A DNA stretch of 64,000 nucleotides from CBDFGQ01 sp965247295 (GTDB taxonomy: Bacteria > Chloroflexota > Dehalococcoidia > Lucifugimonadales > JAGWBF01): positions 287,431-351,430 of the forward strand of contig CBDFGQ010000003.1 in NCBI GenBank assembly GCA_965247295.1, given 5' to 3'. Shown piece by piece: positions 8,267-16,635 of the stretch. The notes below the pieces were generated by a model that saw nothing but the letters and a program-made list of their open reading frames with translations, searched no databases and was not told the DNA's origin. Numbering within the stretch: the stretch's first letter is position 1; each line of letters starts with the position of its first letter. A program made the translations under genes and the position numbers.

Positions 8267-10306
8267 TTGATTGTCACGAAGCCAAGAAGGCGCACGTTAA
8301 ACGGCGCGGCACAGCCCGAAACGGATCTCGAGAGAGCGATCCGGGACTACGTGCGCGCCTACGTGTGGCGGCATGGACGGAGGAAGACAGCCGAGGACCT
8401 CGGCGTGTCCCGCCACACCCTCTGGCGCTTCCTCGAACGGGGCCACATGGGGCAAGCCGTGCCCTCCGCCGTCCTGAGCTCCGTCGGCGGGAACGTCCGA
8501 GCGATTGAAAACGCCAGGCAACAGCTGCTCATCGACCTGATGGGTCTGAGACCGGACCCCGCTCTACCTCCCCTGCGCGCGGGTCTTGAGGAGGCCCTCC
8601 TGCTACTCTGCGCAGCGCCGTTGACCACCGTGGACGAGCTGTCGCGGTTGGGCCGGGTTCCCGCCTCCACGCTGCGAGAGCGTCTGGAGAAGCTCGTCAA
8701 GCGTGGCCTTGTGGACTCCGTGCCGCACCACCTGAGCATACTTGGGACTCGCCCGCAACGGCGGTACTTCCCGACGGAGAAGGGGATCATCGCCGGGGGC
8801 GCAGCCACCAAGGGCCAGGCGCACATGCTTCACGCCTACCCGGTGTCGAAGCAGTGGTTCCGGCTGCTGGCCGAGCGGTTGGACGCCGTGGCTGTGCTCT
8901 ACCGCATCGCCGCCATGGTCGCCGACTCTGATCCGCACAACGATCCTATGCGCGTGGACCACTACCGCCGAGGTCCCTACGACATGCTGTTCACCCTGTC
9001 CGGGGGTCGTTCCGTTGGCCTTCTGCGCCAGGGGCCGATGCTCTCTACTGCCAATCTCCGCTACCGTCTTAGAAGTATCGAGCGGCTGGACAGCAGCGAG
9101 ACGCCCTTCGTCACCCTCGTACTGACCCACGCAGACCAGGCCACCCGCCGGGCCATCCGCTCATTGGGCGACCCGTCGGAGCACCACAGGACCTTCGCGG
9201 CGACGGAGGGGGAGCTTCTGGCCGGAGACCACAATGGAGTCGTCTGGCAGCAGTGCGGGAGCGGCCTGGGCGACGACCCCCCTGTGCTGGTCTCCCCGGA
9301 CGCCAGCCTAACCGGAATCCTGGCATGGGCGGAGCGCCTGCTGGACTCGTCCTACTCCTTCCTCCGCGACAACCCGAAACCGAATCCCGGCAACCTGTAT
9401 CCCTCCGGCGTGCAGGCCTCCATGCCCGAACCGTCCCAGCAGCTTGCGTCGGCCCTCTTAGTGCAGCTGACTCGCGCCGACAAAGACGCCCTGGATCTGC
9501 TGGCCGCCTGGCCACTGTGCACCCGTGAGCAGCTTGCGGGACTGATGAGGGGCGTCACCCTGCGCCGGGTTAATCAGGTGCTCCGTTCCTTGAGCCAGCG
9601 CGGCCTTGTGCGGGCGGACGGCCCACTGCACGTTCTCACAGACGAGGGGTTGGCCTACCTGGCCCGCAGGGACCGGGTTGCCGTTGGGCTCACCCTCGAC
9701 CGCTGGAGCGCCGAACCCTCGTACTCGAACCCCGACATCTACGCGGGGACCGCGGTGCGCGCCCTCGCCTCTCAGATGCGTCACCACGCCGGCGTCGTCG
9801 ACTTCGCCGCTGCCCTGTCAACCGAGGTCGCCCGCTCTCCACACTACGACCTGTTCGACCTGCTGCCCACGTCCCGATCCAGCATCGGCTACCGCTACGA
9901 CTGGATCACCTACGTGATACTCCCTGACGCCTCCTTTATCTTGGAGTACCGGGGCCGGTGGCATCCGTACCTGCTGGAGTTCGAGCGGCGAGCCACGACG
10001 CCGAAACGCGTCGCCGCCCGCCTGAAGTCCTATCGACGCTACTTCGACAGCGGCTGGGCTGAGCGAGACCACGGCGGATTCCTGCCCCGGGTGCTCTTCG
10101 TCTTCGAGACTCCCGGCAACGAGGACGCCTTTCTGGGCGCCGCTGACAGACTGGATGGGCCGCCCATCATCACCTCCAATGTCGAGACCCTTGTTGAGTG
10201 CGGTGTCCTGGGGTATTCGTGGCGAGAGTCTCCGCCTGCATCGTCGTCAGAGGGACTGAACCTGACTGGCCGCATCCAGTTGAAGTCGTTGTACCCAGTT
10301 GCATAA
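8267..10306 (+). CDS. Replication-relaxation-like protein, left-arm type
   Basis: 679 residues from a TTG start with GGGAG 7 nt upstream; the same TTG and spacing occur in copy 2. Visible parts: an N-terminal HTH (TAEDLGVSRHTLWRFLERG, about residues 39-57), a winged-helix segment at about 108-158 (TVDELSRLGRVPASTLRERL), a second winged helix near 400-470, and a C-terminal domain with YLLEFERRATTPKRVAARLK, resembling the conserved E-R-x-T segment of the Replic_Relax family. That family occurs on plasmids and integrative elements and has no firm biochemical role. The right-arm gene is a diverged paralogue. A terminator hairpin follows the stop. Confidence 0.7.
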   Translation: MIVTKPRRRTLNGAAQPETDLERAIRDYVRAYVWRHGRRKTAEDLGVSRHTLWRFLERGHMGQAVPSAVLSSVGGNVRAIENARQQLLIDLMGLRPDPALPPLRAGLEEALLLLCAAPLTTVDELSRLGRVPASTLRERLEKLVKRGLVDSVPHHLSILGTRPQRRYFPTEKGIIAGGAATKGQAHMLHAYPVSKQWFRLLAERLDAVAVLYRIAAMVADSDPHNDPMRVDHYRRGPYDMLFTLSGGRSVGLLRQGPMLSTANLRYRLRSIERLDSSETPFVTLVLTHADQATRRAIRSLGDPSEHHRTFAATEGELLAGDHNGVVWQQCGSGLGDDPPVLVSPDASLTGILAWAERLLDSSYSFLRDNPKPNPGNLYPSGVQASMPEPSQQLASALLVQLTRADKDALDLLAAWPLCTREQLAGLMRGVTLRRVNQVLRSLSQRGLVRADGPLHVLTDEGLAYLARRDRVAVGLTLDRWSAEPSYSNPDIYAGTAVRALASQMRHHAGVVDFAAALSTEVARSPHYDLFDLLPTSRSSIGYRYDWITYVILPDASFILEYRGRWHPYLLEFERRATTPKRVAARLKSYRRYFDSGWAERDHGGFLPRVLFVFETPGNEDAFLGAADRLDGPPIITSNVETLVECGVLGYSWRESPPASSSEGLNLTGRIQLKSLYPVA

Positions 10307-10734
10307 GTACAACTCCGCCGTTCCGACCACTTCCTGTAGGGGCTGTCCCAGCATGGCTGCTGGGACCATTTTGGAGGAGTTCCCCACCCTTCCAGGCCCC
10401 TTACGCCCTCACATGTTCCAATTGTTGCAGAATTGACACGTCAGGGGAGGTCCCGCACACCTCGCATTCCCTTCGCCTCTCAGCTTTGGCTCGTAGCTAC
10501 AACCACCACGACCAGGGTGTTGACGGACCAGTGCTCTGGGGCGTCGGAAGCATGTTCCACCACCGCCCCAGACCCGTTCCCAGAGTTTCCTATAGGGGGC
10601 AAAAGGGTATTCTGTACACCTACCGTGTCAGCCCCCAACAGGCCGAAACGGGACAATTGTTGCAGCACCCGGAACCCGCAGATCCCGGCGGCGGCTCCTC
10701 CCTGTGTCGGTTGAAGATCGGTTGGCCGGTGGTA
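10307..10734. other. Conserved non-coding block of the left arm
   Basis: About 430 bp without a credible gene, yet alignable with 34552-34950 over its whole length. It holds TTCCTRTAGGGG twice (10331 and about 10585), ATTGTTGCAG twice (about 10424 and 10654), and a conserved CAGCTTTGGCTCGTAGC at about 10481. Conservation without an ORF suggests a cis-acting element such as a transfer or replication origin, or a structured RNA. Confidence 0.55.
10345..10366 (+). terminator. Hairpin terminator after the left replication-relaxation gene
   Basis: A perfect 9-bp stem GTCCCAGCA / TGCTGGGAC with a TGGC loop is followed by CATTTT. It sits 39 nt after the stop codon and is identical in copy 2 (34596-34617). 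Confidence 0.7.
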
Positions 10735-10756
10735 TATAGTAAGACAGCGTACTATA
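10711..10756 (+). promoter_or_regulatory. Promoter with dyad operator for the RHH-recombinase pair
   Basis: TTGAAG (10711), 18 bp, TATAGT (10735) fits a sigma-70 promoter. The -10 box is the left arm of an inverted repeat TATAGTA-N8-TACTATA (10735-10756). Copy 2 has the same promoter spacing and a different dyad at the same place. Autorepression by the small ribbon-helix-helix protein encoded just downstream is likely. Confidence 0.6.
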
Positions 10757-10778
10757 CCGGCAGACGAAAAGAGAAACC

Positions 10779-11012
10779 ATGCCCCCAAAGTCGAGAAACA
10801 CCGGCACCATCACCTTTTCCCTGCCACCGGAGATGGCCCAAAATCTGCGGCAGGTGGTCAAGGAGGAGGACCGCACCGTGAGCGAGCTGCTCCGGGAGGC
10901 GGTCCGCCTCTACATGGAGGAGAGGGAGTGGCGCAGGCGAGAACGACTCGAAAGACTGCAAACTAGACAGACGGGACATGCCCAGACAGAAGGAGGAGAG
11001 GCTGATGAATGA
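10779..11012 (+). CDS. CopG-like ribbon-helix-helix protein
   Basis: 77 residues. GTITFSLPPEMAQNLRQVV followed by RTVSELLREAVRLYMEER is a CopG/Arc-type ribbon-helix-helix. The C-terminal tail is highly charged (REWRRRERLERL). The stop overlaps the start of the serine recombinase (ATGAATGA at 11005-11012), so the two proteins are probably made together. It may control recombinase expression through the dyad at 10735-10756, or act as a directionality factor. Copy 2 encodes a related protein at 35013. Confidence 0.8.
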   Translation: MPPKSRNTGTITFSLPPEMAQNLRQVVKEEDRTVSELLREAVRLYMEEREWRRRERLERLQTRQTGHAQTEGGEADE

Positions 11013-12660
11013 CCGACTTGATCTGATACCGGCGGCCCTCTACGCCAGGGTCTCCAGCGACCGCCAGGACGTGGACCTGTCGGTGGCGGCCCAGCTACGA
11101 GCGCTCAGGGACTATGCCGAGAGGAACGGCTACCTGGTCGCCCGTGAATACGTGGACGAGGCCGAGAGCGGACGCACCGCCAACCGGCCCCAGTTCCGAA
11201 GGATGCTGGATGAGGCCGCCAAGCCGGAGGCTCCCTTCAAGGAGATTCTCGTTTGGAAGTTCTCAAGGTTTACCAGGAAGCGGGAGCACGCCGTCGCCTT
11301 CAAGGCCATGCTCCGGCGCAAGGGCGTGAGGGTGGTCTCCATCACCGAGCACGCCGACGACTCCCCCACCGGCAAGCTCATGGAGGCCATCATCGAGAGC
11401 GTGGACGAGTTTTACAGCGAAAATCTGGCGCAGGAAGTTGTCCGGGGTATGCGAGAGGCCGCCTCTAGAGGCTTCTGGGTCGCCAGCCGCGTGCCGTATG
11501 GCTACCGCAAGCTCATGGTGCAGGACGGGGCCAAGAAGCGGCCCACCCTCGAACCCGACGCGGCGACCTCCGCCGTAGTGGAGCGCATCTTCGGTATGGC
11601 CGAGGTAGGCAGAGGAATCCTGGACATCACCCGCACCCTCAACAACGAGGGGATCGCCAACCCCACCGGCAGGCTCTGGTCCAAGAACGGCGTCCATATC
11701 ATCCTCCGAAACGAAGCGTACACGGGGACTATGGTCTGGGGCGCGAACGCCAAGGACAAGGCTGAGCCAGTGCGGGTGGAGAAGGCCTTCCCCGCCATCA
11801 TCTCCAAGGCCCAGTTCCGCCGAGTGAACCGGAAGCTGCGCTCCCGCGCACCCAAGCGGAGCCACCCCCGCCGGGTGGGGAGCTCCTACCTCCTCAGCGG
11901 CCTGGTCCGCTGCAAGGAGTGCGACCGCGCCCTCTCCGGCCAGGACGCCAAGAGCGGCAGGTTCGCCTATTACGTCTGCCAGTCTGTGATGAAGCGTGGC
12001 AGCGGGGCCTGCGACGCCCCCAGGCTGAACGCCAGGCGCTTCGAGGAGTTGGTCGTCTCAAAGATACGCTCCAACGTCCTCACCGAGTCCAACATCCGCG
12101 AGCTGGTGAAGCTGGTGGACGAGGAGATGGACGGCATCTCCCATGAGCAGCGCCAGCGGCTGGAGACCGTCGAGTCGGAGCTTGTAGACGTGAAGCGCAG
12201 GCTGGAACGGCTCTACGACCTGGCGGAAACCACCGACCTGAACATCGACGACTTCAAACCCCGCATCCGGGACCACAGGGAGCGGCAGGAGAAGCTTGAG
12301 ACGGCAGCGGCGGAGGCCAGGGCGATGCTGTCCCAGCGGCGGGATGTCCTGGACGACGTGGAAACCATCGCAGCCTACGCCCAGGACATGAGCGTGTTCC
12401 TGAACGAGAGTGAGTTGACGGAGCGTAGGGCCTTCATCGAGAGCTTCGTGAAGGAGATCGTGGTGCAGCCCGGAAACGCCTTGGTGCGCTATACCATCCC
12501 CATGCCGGAGGATTCTCCGATAGGGGGAATGGACGCCGAGGAAGTCGCCCTACACGCCTCGGTTCTGTCTACCGTCAAGTCTGGTGGGCCGGACTGGACG
12601 AAATCGAGAACCAAGGCCGATTCTGTAGTCACTCCATTCGACGGCATGGGGATGGTGTAG
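11005..12660 (+). CDS. Large serine recombinase, left arm
   Basis: 551 residues from the ATG at 11005, preceded by AGGAGGAGAG. The resolvase domain begins AALYARVSSDRQD with the nucleophile at Ser17; then come a recombinase domain (about 175-280), a zinc ribbon with CKEC and later Cys residues (about 305-345), and a coiled-coil region (about 370-440). It should perform strand exchange at att sites. The last 30 codons run past a dyad att-like site (12574) into the antisense of the opposing recombinase gene, so the true ancestral C-terminus probably ended near the dyad. The gene overlaps the convergent recombinase by 172 nt. Confidence 0.88.
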   Translation: MNDRLDLIPAALYARVSSDRQDVDLSVAAQLRALRDYAERNGYLVAREYVDEAESGRTANRPQFRRMLDEAAKPEAPFKEILVWKFSRFTRKREHAVAFKAMLRRKGVRVVSITEHADDSPTGKLMEAIIESVDEFYSENLAQEVVRGMREAASRGFWVASRVPYGYRKLMVQDGAKKRPTLEPDAATSAVVERIFGMAEVGRGILDITRTLNNEGIANPTGRLWSKNGVHIILRNEAYTGTMVWGANAKDKAEPVRVEKAFPAIISKAQFRRVNRKLRSRAPKRSHPRRVGSSYLLSGLVRCKECDRALSGQDAKSGRFAYYVCQSVMKRGSGACDAPRLNARRFEELVVSKIRSNVLTESNIRELVKLVDEEMDGISHEQRQRLETVESELVDVKRRLERLYDLAETTDLNIDDFKPRIRDHRERQEKLETAAAEARAMLSQRRDVLDDVETIAAYAQDMSVFLNESELTERRAFIESFVKEIVVQPGNALVRYTIPMPEDSPIGGMDAEEVALHASVLSTVKSGGPDWTKSRTKADSVVTPFDGMGMV

Positions 12661-14150
12661 GTCAGCACGGCCTCGTCTCCCGTCACCTCGATGCCTTTGA
12701 CGAAGTTGCGGATGAGGGACTTGCGCTCGGGGAACGTCCCCTCCTGCAAGAACTCCCGGAAGTCCGCCACGTACCCCTTGATCTCCTCCGTGCCGGGTAG
12801 CTCGACCCTGCGCTGCTCCAATAGGCCGACAGCCTCCTCCCGTGCCGCAGTGAGCTGGTCCTGGCGATGCCGAAGGGACAGGATGCGGGGCGACAGGGCA
12901 TCCATGGTCAACTGCTTCGTCTCCAACGCTTCATAGAGGTTCTCTAGCCTGCTCTCCACGTCCGCGAGCTCTGCCCCTATGACCTTCAGCCTCCCGTTCA
13001 TCTCCCCGGCCATGGCGTCGATCTCCTCGGCGACTAAGGTAACCAGCTCGGTGATGGTCTCGTCGGTGAGGATCCGTTCCTTGATTTTGTCTATGATGAA
13101 CCCCTCAACCCTGGGGGCGTTCAGGTAGCGGGCCTGGCAGGTTCCAGCCCCCTCTCGGTACATCGTGCCGCAGATGTAGTAGCCGTACTGCCCGCTCTTG
13201 GCCCCCTGGCCTATGTATGGCCTGCCGCATACGCCACAGCGCAATAGTCCACTGAGAAGGAACCTGCTGCCCACCCTAGCGGGTCTCCACACCTTCGGGG
13301 CGCGGTCCCGCATAGCCTGCTGCACACTCTCGAACAGTCTTCTGGACACCAGGGGTTTCCAGGCCTTGGCAACCCGCACTGGCTCCGCGGCCTGCTCTCC
13401 CTTCGCCGTCCTGCCCCAGACGGCAGTTCCGGTGTAGGCTTCGTTGGTCAGCAGATAGTGAAGTCCGCCCTTGTACCAGCGGTTGCCACGGTTGGTGATC
13501 CCCCTATCGTTCAGCTCTTTGCATATCTCCTTGAGGCCGTTGCCCCTAAGCGAGCTCTCGAATATCTCCTTCACTATCGGAGCAGTGGCAGGGTCAACCC
13601 TCAAAGTGGGACGCTCCTTGGCTCCGTCGTTGACCTTGACTCGCTTGTAGCCGAAGGGGGCCTTGGAGCCGAGGAAGAAGCCTCTCGATGCCGCCTCCCG
13701 CATACCCCGCACGACCTCCTGGGCCAAATTTTCGCTGTAGAACTCATCCACGCTCTCGATGATGGCCTCCATCAGCTTCCCTGTGGGGGAGTCGTCGGCG
13801 TGCTCGGTGATGGACACAACCCTGACACCCTTGCGCCGCAACATGGACTTGAAAGCCACGGCGTGTTCACGCTTTCTGGTAAAGCGGCTGAATTCCCAGA
13901 CGAGGATGACCTCAAAGGGAGCCTTGGGCTGGCTGCCCTCCTCGATCATCTCCCTGAACTGGGGCCTATCCGCCACGCGGCCGCTCTCGGCCTCGTCCAC
14001 GTACTCACGGGCCACGGAGTATCCGTTGGCTTTGGCGTAGTCCTTGAGCGCCCTGAGCTGGGCCGACACGGACAGGTCAACGTCCTGGCGGTTGCTGGAC
14101 ACCCTGGCGTAGAGCGCCGCCGGTGTGGGCGGTTGGTACTGCTTCTTCAT
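12489..14150 (-). CDS. Large serine recombinase, right arm
   Basis: 553 residues from the ATG at 14150, chosen because AAGGAGGA lies upstream; an in-frame start at 14204 has no such site. Resolvase domain with AALYARVSSNRQD (nucleophile Ser18), recombinase domain, a zinc ribbon (CGVC plus later Cys) and a coiled coil. It is a paralogue of the left-arm recombinase. Its 3' end reads VLDFVQSGPPDLTVDRT across the dyad and then about 25 codons antisense to the other recombinase. Having two recombinases in one element could mean a heterodimeric enzyme or the fusion of two elements. Confidence 0.88.
   Translation of the reverse strand: MKKQYQPPTPAALYARVSSNRQDVDLSVSAQLRALKDYAKANGYSVAREYVDEAESGRVADRPQFREMIEEGSQPKAPFEVILVWEFSRFTRKREHAVAFKSMLRRKGVRVVSITEHADDSPTGKLMEAIIESVDEFYSENLAQEVVRGMREAASRGFFLGSKAPFGYKRVKVNDGAKERPTLRVDPATAPIVKEIFESSLRGNGLKEICKELNDRGITNRGNRWYKGGLHYLLTNEAYTGTAVWGRTAKGEQAAEPVRVAKAWKPLVSRRLFESVQQAMRDRAPKVWRPARVGSRFLLSGLLRCGVCGRPYIGQGAKSGQYGYYICGTMYREGAGTCQARYLNAPRVEGFIIDKIKERILTDETITELVTLVAEEIDAMAGEMNGRLKVIGAELADVESRLENLYEALETKQLTMDALSPRILSLRHRQDQLTAAREEAVGLLEQRRVELPGTEEIKGYVADFREFLQEGTFPERKSLIRNFVKGIEVTGDEAVLTYTIPMPSNGVTTESALVLDFVQSGPPDLTVDRTEACRATSSASIPPIGESSGMGMV
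12574..12599. other. Att-like dyad A at the recombinase tail-to-tail junction
   Basis: GTCAAGT, a 12-nt centre CTGGTGGGCCGG, then ACTGGAC: an imperfect dyad with one mismatch. The flanks (GGTTCTGTCTACC on the left, AAATCGAGAACC on the right) are shared with site B at 36803 and, as separate halves, with sites C (25756) and D (51948). It lies inside the overlapping 3' ends of both recombinase genes, where large serine recombinase attP sites often sit close to the gene. Confidence 0.6.
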
Positions 14151-14340
14151 GCTGTCGTCCTCCTTCTTGGTTCCGCCTGTTCCAGGGCGTTTCACGCCGA
14201 ACATTAGCTACCGTCTACCATCGTTGGTGTCGTGGATCTATCGTCCTCCCGCGGCGACATTCCTGCAGAACCCCATCAACGTATCGGTCACCATTGGCCT
14301 ATCCTCCACTATCACCCCCTACTGACTCAGAGCAACTGTA

Positions 14341-14831
14341 TCAGTTGGTAGGCTCATACCAACCCGATCCGAAGACAAGCCCGTCACGCTCCACTACCCA
14401 AGAGTGCTTTGTCCCTTCTTCACCCGTGACCGGATTCAAGTAGACATAGCTCACCCACATGCCTTCTTCCGTGGCGTCCGCCATGACGGCACCGAAGGCG
14501 TAGCCAGTAGAATCCACCCCGAGAGGGCCACGAATGCTCTGACCTATGTTGTCCGGAACAGTGGCGTGGGCGATGGTGACATCGCTCTCGTCGGTGATGA
14601 GATGTACCACTCGCCGTCCACACTCTCCTTGGTGTTGTAGTAAGCAATGGTAGCGTCTCTACCCTCTTCGTCGTAGCGGTCAATGGCCTGCTGCACAAAA
14701 GCCTTTGTAAACGCTGGGGGATCGGACTTTGAAGGAGCTATTGAGTCGCTTCCCCCACAGGCGGCAGCCATGAAAACGGCAACGACTACCGAACCAATAA
14801 GCGATGCCGTTAGATTGTTGGTCTTCATCAT
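14341..14831 (-). pseudogene. Cache-domain-like lipoprotein, frameshifted (copy 1 cargo)
   Basis: The 5' ORF (14831) encodes a lipoprotein signal with lipobox MAAAC near residue 25 and then FTKAFVQQAIDRYDEEGRD, the entry helix of a single-cache-like sensor domain. The rest (DVTIAHATVPDNIG ... VSYVYLNPVTGEEGTKHSWV) is in another frame at 14341-14610. A one-base change near 14595 separates them. The family usually binds small ligands at the cell surface. It occupies the variable cargo slot; copy 2 has a cytochrome c gene here instead. Confidence 0.65.
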
Positions 14832-14870
14832 AGAATTCCTCCTACATGTTCAAATAGCCGATCCAACCTG

Positions 14871-15293
14871 CTACCCGTCCACCAGCTCTATGCGGCCGCC
14901 GTAACGGCGGAAGTCTGCGGCGTTGAACGTCAGCAACCTGCGCTCCCCATGTGCCAGCATGGTTGCGACGATGTTGGCGTCGTGAATCTGTCGTCCCCCA
15001 GCGGGAACCTCCCGGCACAGCGCCACCAGCGATTCGGTCACCACGGGACCGTCCTCAAGTATCTCGAAGCTGCCTATCAGCCTGCTCACGTCATCCAGGG
15101 CATCCCCACGGGTGATGGCCACTGGCCAGGTCTGCGGTCGAGTGACGACGGCCAGGTACTCTCGGATCACCTGACGGCTGATCCTCAGCGGTTCAGGGTC
15201 TCGAAAAGCACGTTCCAGGCTCGCCCGAGCGGCATCGTGGTCAGGCGCGCTGGGGATACGGGACTTCACCAGCACGTTGGTGTCTATGAACAT
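14871..15293 (-). CDS. PIN-domain toxin-like protein (element copy 1)
   Basis: 140 residues. MFIDTNVLVKSR gives the first PIN acid at Asp4; QVIREYLAV and IHDANIVATM carry further acids, and LLTFNAADFRRY closes the domain. It would act as an endoribonuclease toxin. The gene begins 6 nt after the DUF7662 gene ends, so the two form an operon and the DUF7662 protein is the likely partner. Copy 2 has a near-identical gene at 39104. Confidence 0.8.
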   Translation of the reverse strand: MFIDTNVLVKSRIPSAPDHDAARASLERAFRDPEPLRISRQVIREYLAVVTRPQTWPVAITRGDALDDVSRLIGSFEILEDGPVVTESLVALCREVPAGGRQIHDANIVATMLAHGERRLLTFNAADFRRYGGRIELVDG

Positions 15294-15299
15294 GACGGG

Positions 15300-15704
15300 C
15301 TAAACCCTCTCCTCGTAGAGGTCCTCACGTCTGAGACTCAAGCCTTCCGGCCACACCGCGGTGGGGTGGACGGGCCACGCCTCGTCAAGGGAAAGCCTGG
15401 GTATGGGCTTCGGGTGCGTTCGCCGGAACAGTAGCGTCTCGCCATCCATATCAACCTCCGCCGTCTCCCACCCGGCGACGCTCCAGGCAAGGGCGTGGCT
15501 GTGGCCATTGCCGCCTCTCTGATTTCCCCACCAGGGCCGGTGCAGTCGTGCGGACGGAGGCAGCTCGAATCCGATGACTGCCTCGACCTCGTTGAAGGAG
15601 GTCCTCCACTCCTGCACCTGAAGACTGCTCAGGTACGTGTACAGTCTCTGGTACTTGCCTCGGATCACCATCTCCCGGTACTTGTCCTGTCGGTCTACGG
15701 CCAT
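15300..15704 (-). CDS. DUF7662-like protein, candidate antitoxin
   Basis: 134 residues from the ATG at 15704, preceded by GAAGGAGACGCGAC; longer in-frame starts lack a ribosome binding site, and copy 2 is exactly the same length from the same ATG. The sequence (KYQRLYTYLSSLQVQEW, then SFNEVEAVIGFELPPSAR and RPWWGN) matches my memory of DUF7662. Function is unknown. Its place directly before a PIN gene with its own promoter suggests an antitoxin; it lacks an obvious ribbon-helix-helix, so this is inference. Confidence 0.65.
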   Translation of the reverse strand: MAVDRQDKYREMVIRGKYQRLYTYLSSLQVQEWRTSFNEVEAVIGFELPPSARLHRPWWGNQRGGNGHSHALAWSVAGWETAEVDMDGETLLFRRTHPKPIPRLSLDEAWPVHPTAVWPEGLSLRREDLYEERV

Positions 15705-15755
15705 GTCGCGTCTCCTTCGTCTTGACTTGACTGTCAAGAGAGTGGCGTTAGCTAT

Positions 15756-15784
15756 ATTGTAGTGAGTTAGTGACTTTACCACAA
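15756..15784 (-). promoter_or_regulatory. Promoter of the DUF7662-PIN pair
   Basis: On the minus strand TTGTGG (15784-15779), 17 bp, TACAAT (15761-15756). The spacer contains GTCACTAACTCAC, which is also present in copy 2 at the same place and could be an operator. Confidence 0.55.
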
Positions 15785-16169
15785 GCGCCTGGACAACGGC
15801 AACGGACCGGGTAGGGCTCGCGCGCACAGACCCCCCTCAGAAGGCGCGAGATTCCAGGGGGTGGCAAGTCGCAGTTCGGGCGATTCCGTAGCTGGAATCG
15901 GGGTGAATGGGGCATCCTGCTAAATCGGAGCAAGCAATTTGATTCCGGTACTCGTTCCACCCCTACTGGACAGTCGCAGCTACGAAAGTGGACAAAATGG
16001 CAGTGGCGTTCGCGGGTGTGATTGGAACATGGGCTTTGGATTGCGCGATGGGGCATCGGCAGCTACGGATTGGGGACAATGGAACATCGACGCGTAAGAG
16101 ACGCGGATGGCGTTGGAAGAACCGGAGGTCCAGGCTGGCAGGAACGTCGAAGGGCTGGCGACGGCGCCC
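15785..16169. other. Non-coding block between the DUF7662 and HTH-membrane genes
   Basis: About 385 bp with no credible gene but clearly related to 40021-40501. It contains CTGGACAGTCGCAGCT followed by GAAAGTGGACA once, where copy 2 has two such units. Its role is unknown. Confidence 0.45.
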
Positions 16170-16613
16170 CTATCTCAGCACAAACCACCACACGAGAACG
16201 CTGCCGACCAGCAGCACGAACAGCACGATGGCGATCACGCAGATCATGTTGAGCAGATCCTTCGTCTCCTTGTGCGCGGCGGTCTCCTTCCGGTACGCTT
16301 CCTCAAGCTCCTTATGCACCTGTCTGCTGGCTAACGCCGCTTCCCTGGCCACGTCTCGCTTTCGCTCCGACTCTGTGACTGTCCTATCCAACTCCCATAC
16401 CGTCCGCTGAAGCTTGTCCTCCCGACCAAGGGATCGACGCAGCAGTTCGTCGTCGCCCACGTACTCTAGCCCGTGCATACGCGCATAGACCCGACGCCCC
16501 TCCCTGACCATCTCGACCTCTCCACTCCTGATCCTCCGGTCGAGGGTGGACAGGGATATCTCCATCTCTCGCGCCGCCTCCGCTTTCGTCACCCAACGGA
16601 CGTGCTCATCCAT
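16170..16613 (-). CDS. Tail-anchored DNA-binding protein (HTH, coiled coil, membrane segment)
   Basis: 147 residues from MDEHVRW at 16613; longer in-frame starts are less likely because copy 2 conserves this Met. The N-terminus reads VTKAEAAREMEISLSTLDRR, an excisionase/MerR-like winged helix. The middle (about residues 55-115) is a charged coiled coil. The C-terminus is one hydrophobic segment (MICVIAIVLFVLLVGSVLVW) ending WWFVLR. It could tether element DNA to the membrane or act as an excisionase held there. I know no named family for this exact architecture. Confidence 0.65.
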   Translation of the reverse strand: MDEHVRWVTKAEAAREMEISLSTLDRRIRSGEVEMVREGRRVYARMHGLEYVGDDELLRRSLGREDKLQRTVWELDRTVTESERKRDVAREAALASRQVHKELEEAYRKETAAHKETKDLLNMICVIAIVLFVLLVGSVLVWWFVLR

Positions 16614-16635
16614 CTCTCTTTTCCTCGCTACGTGG

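Noticed and set aside
13458..14207. 249-residue ORF on the plus strand
   Set aside because: Antisense to the right-arm recombinase of copy 1.
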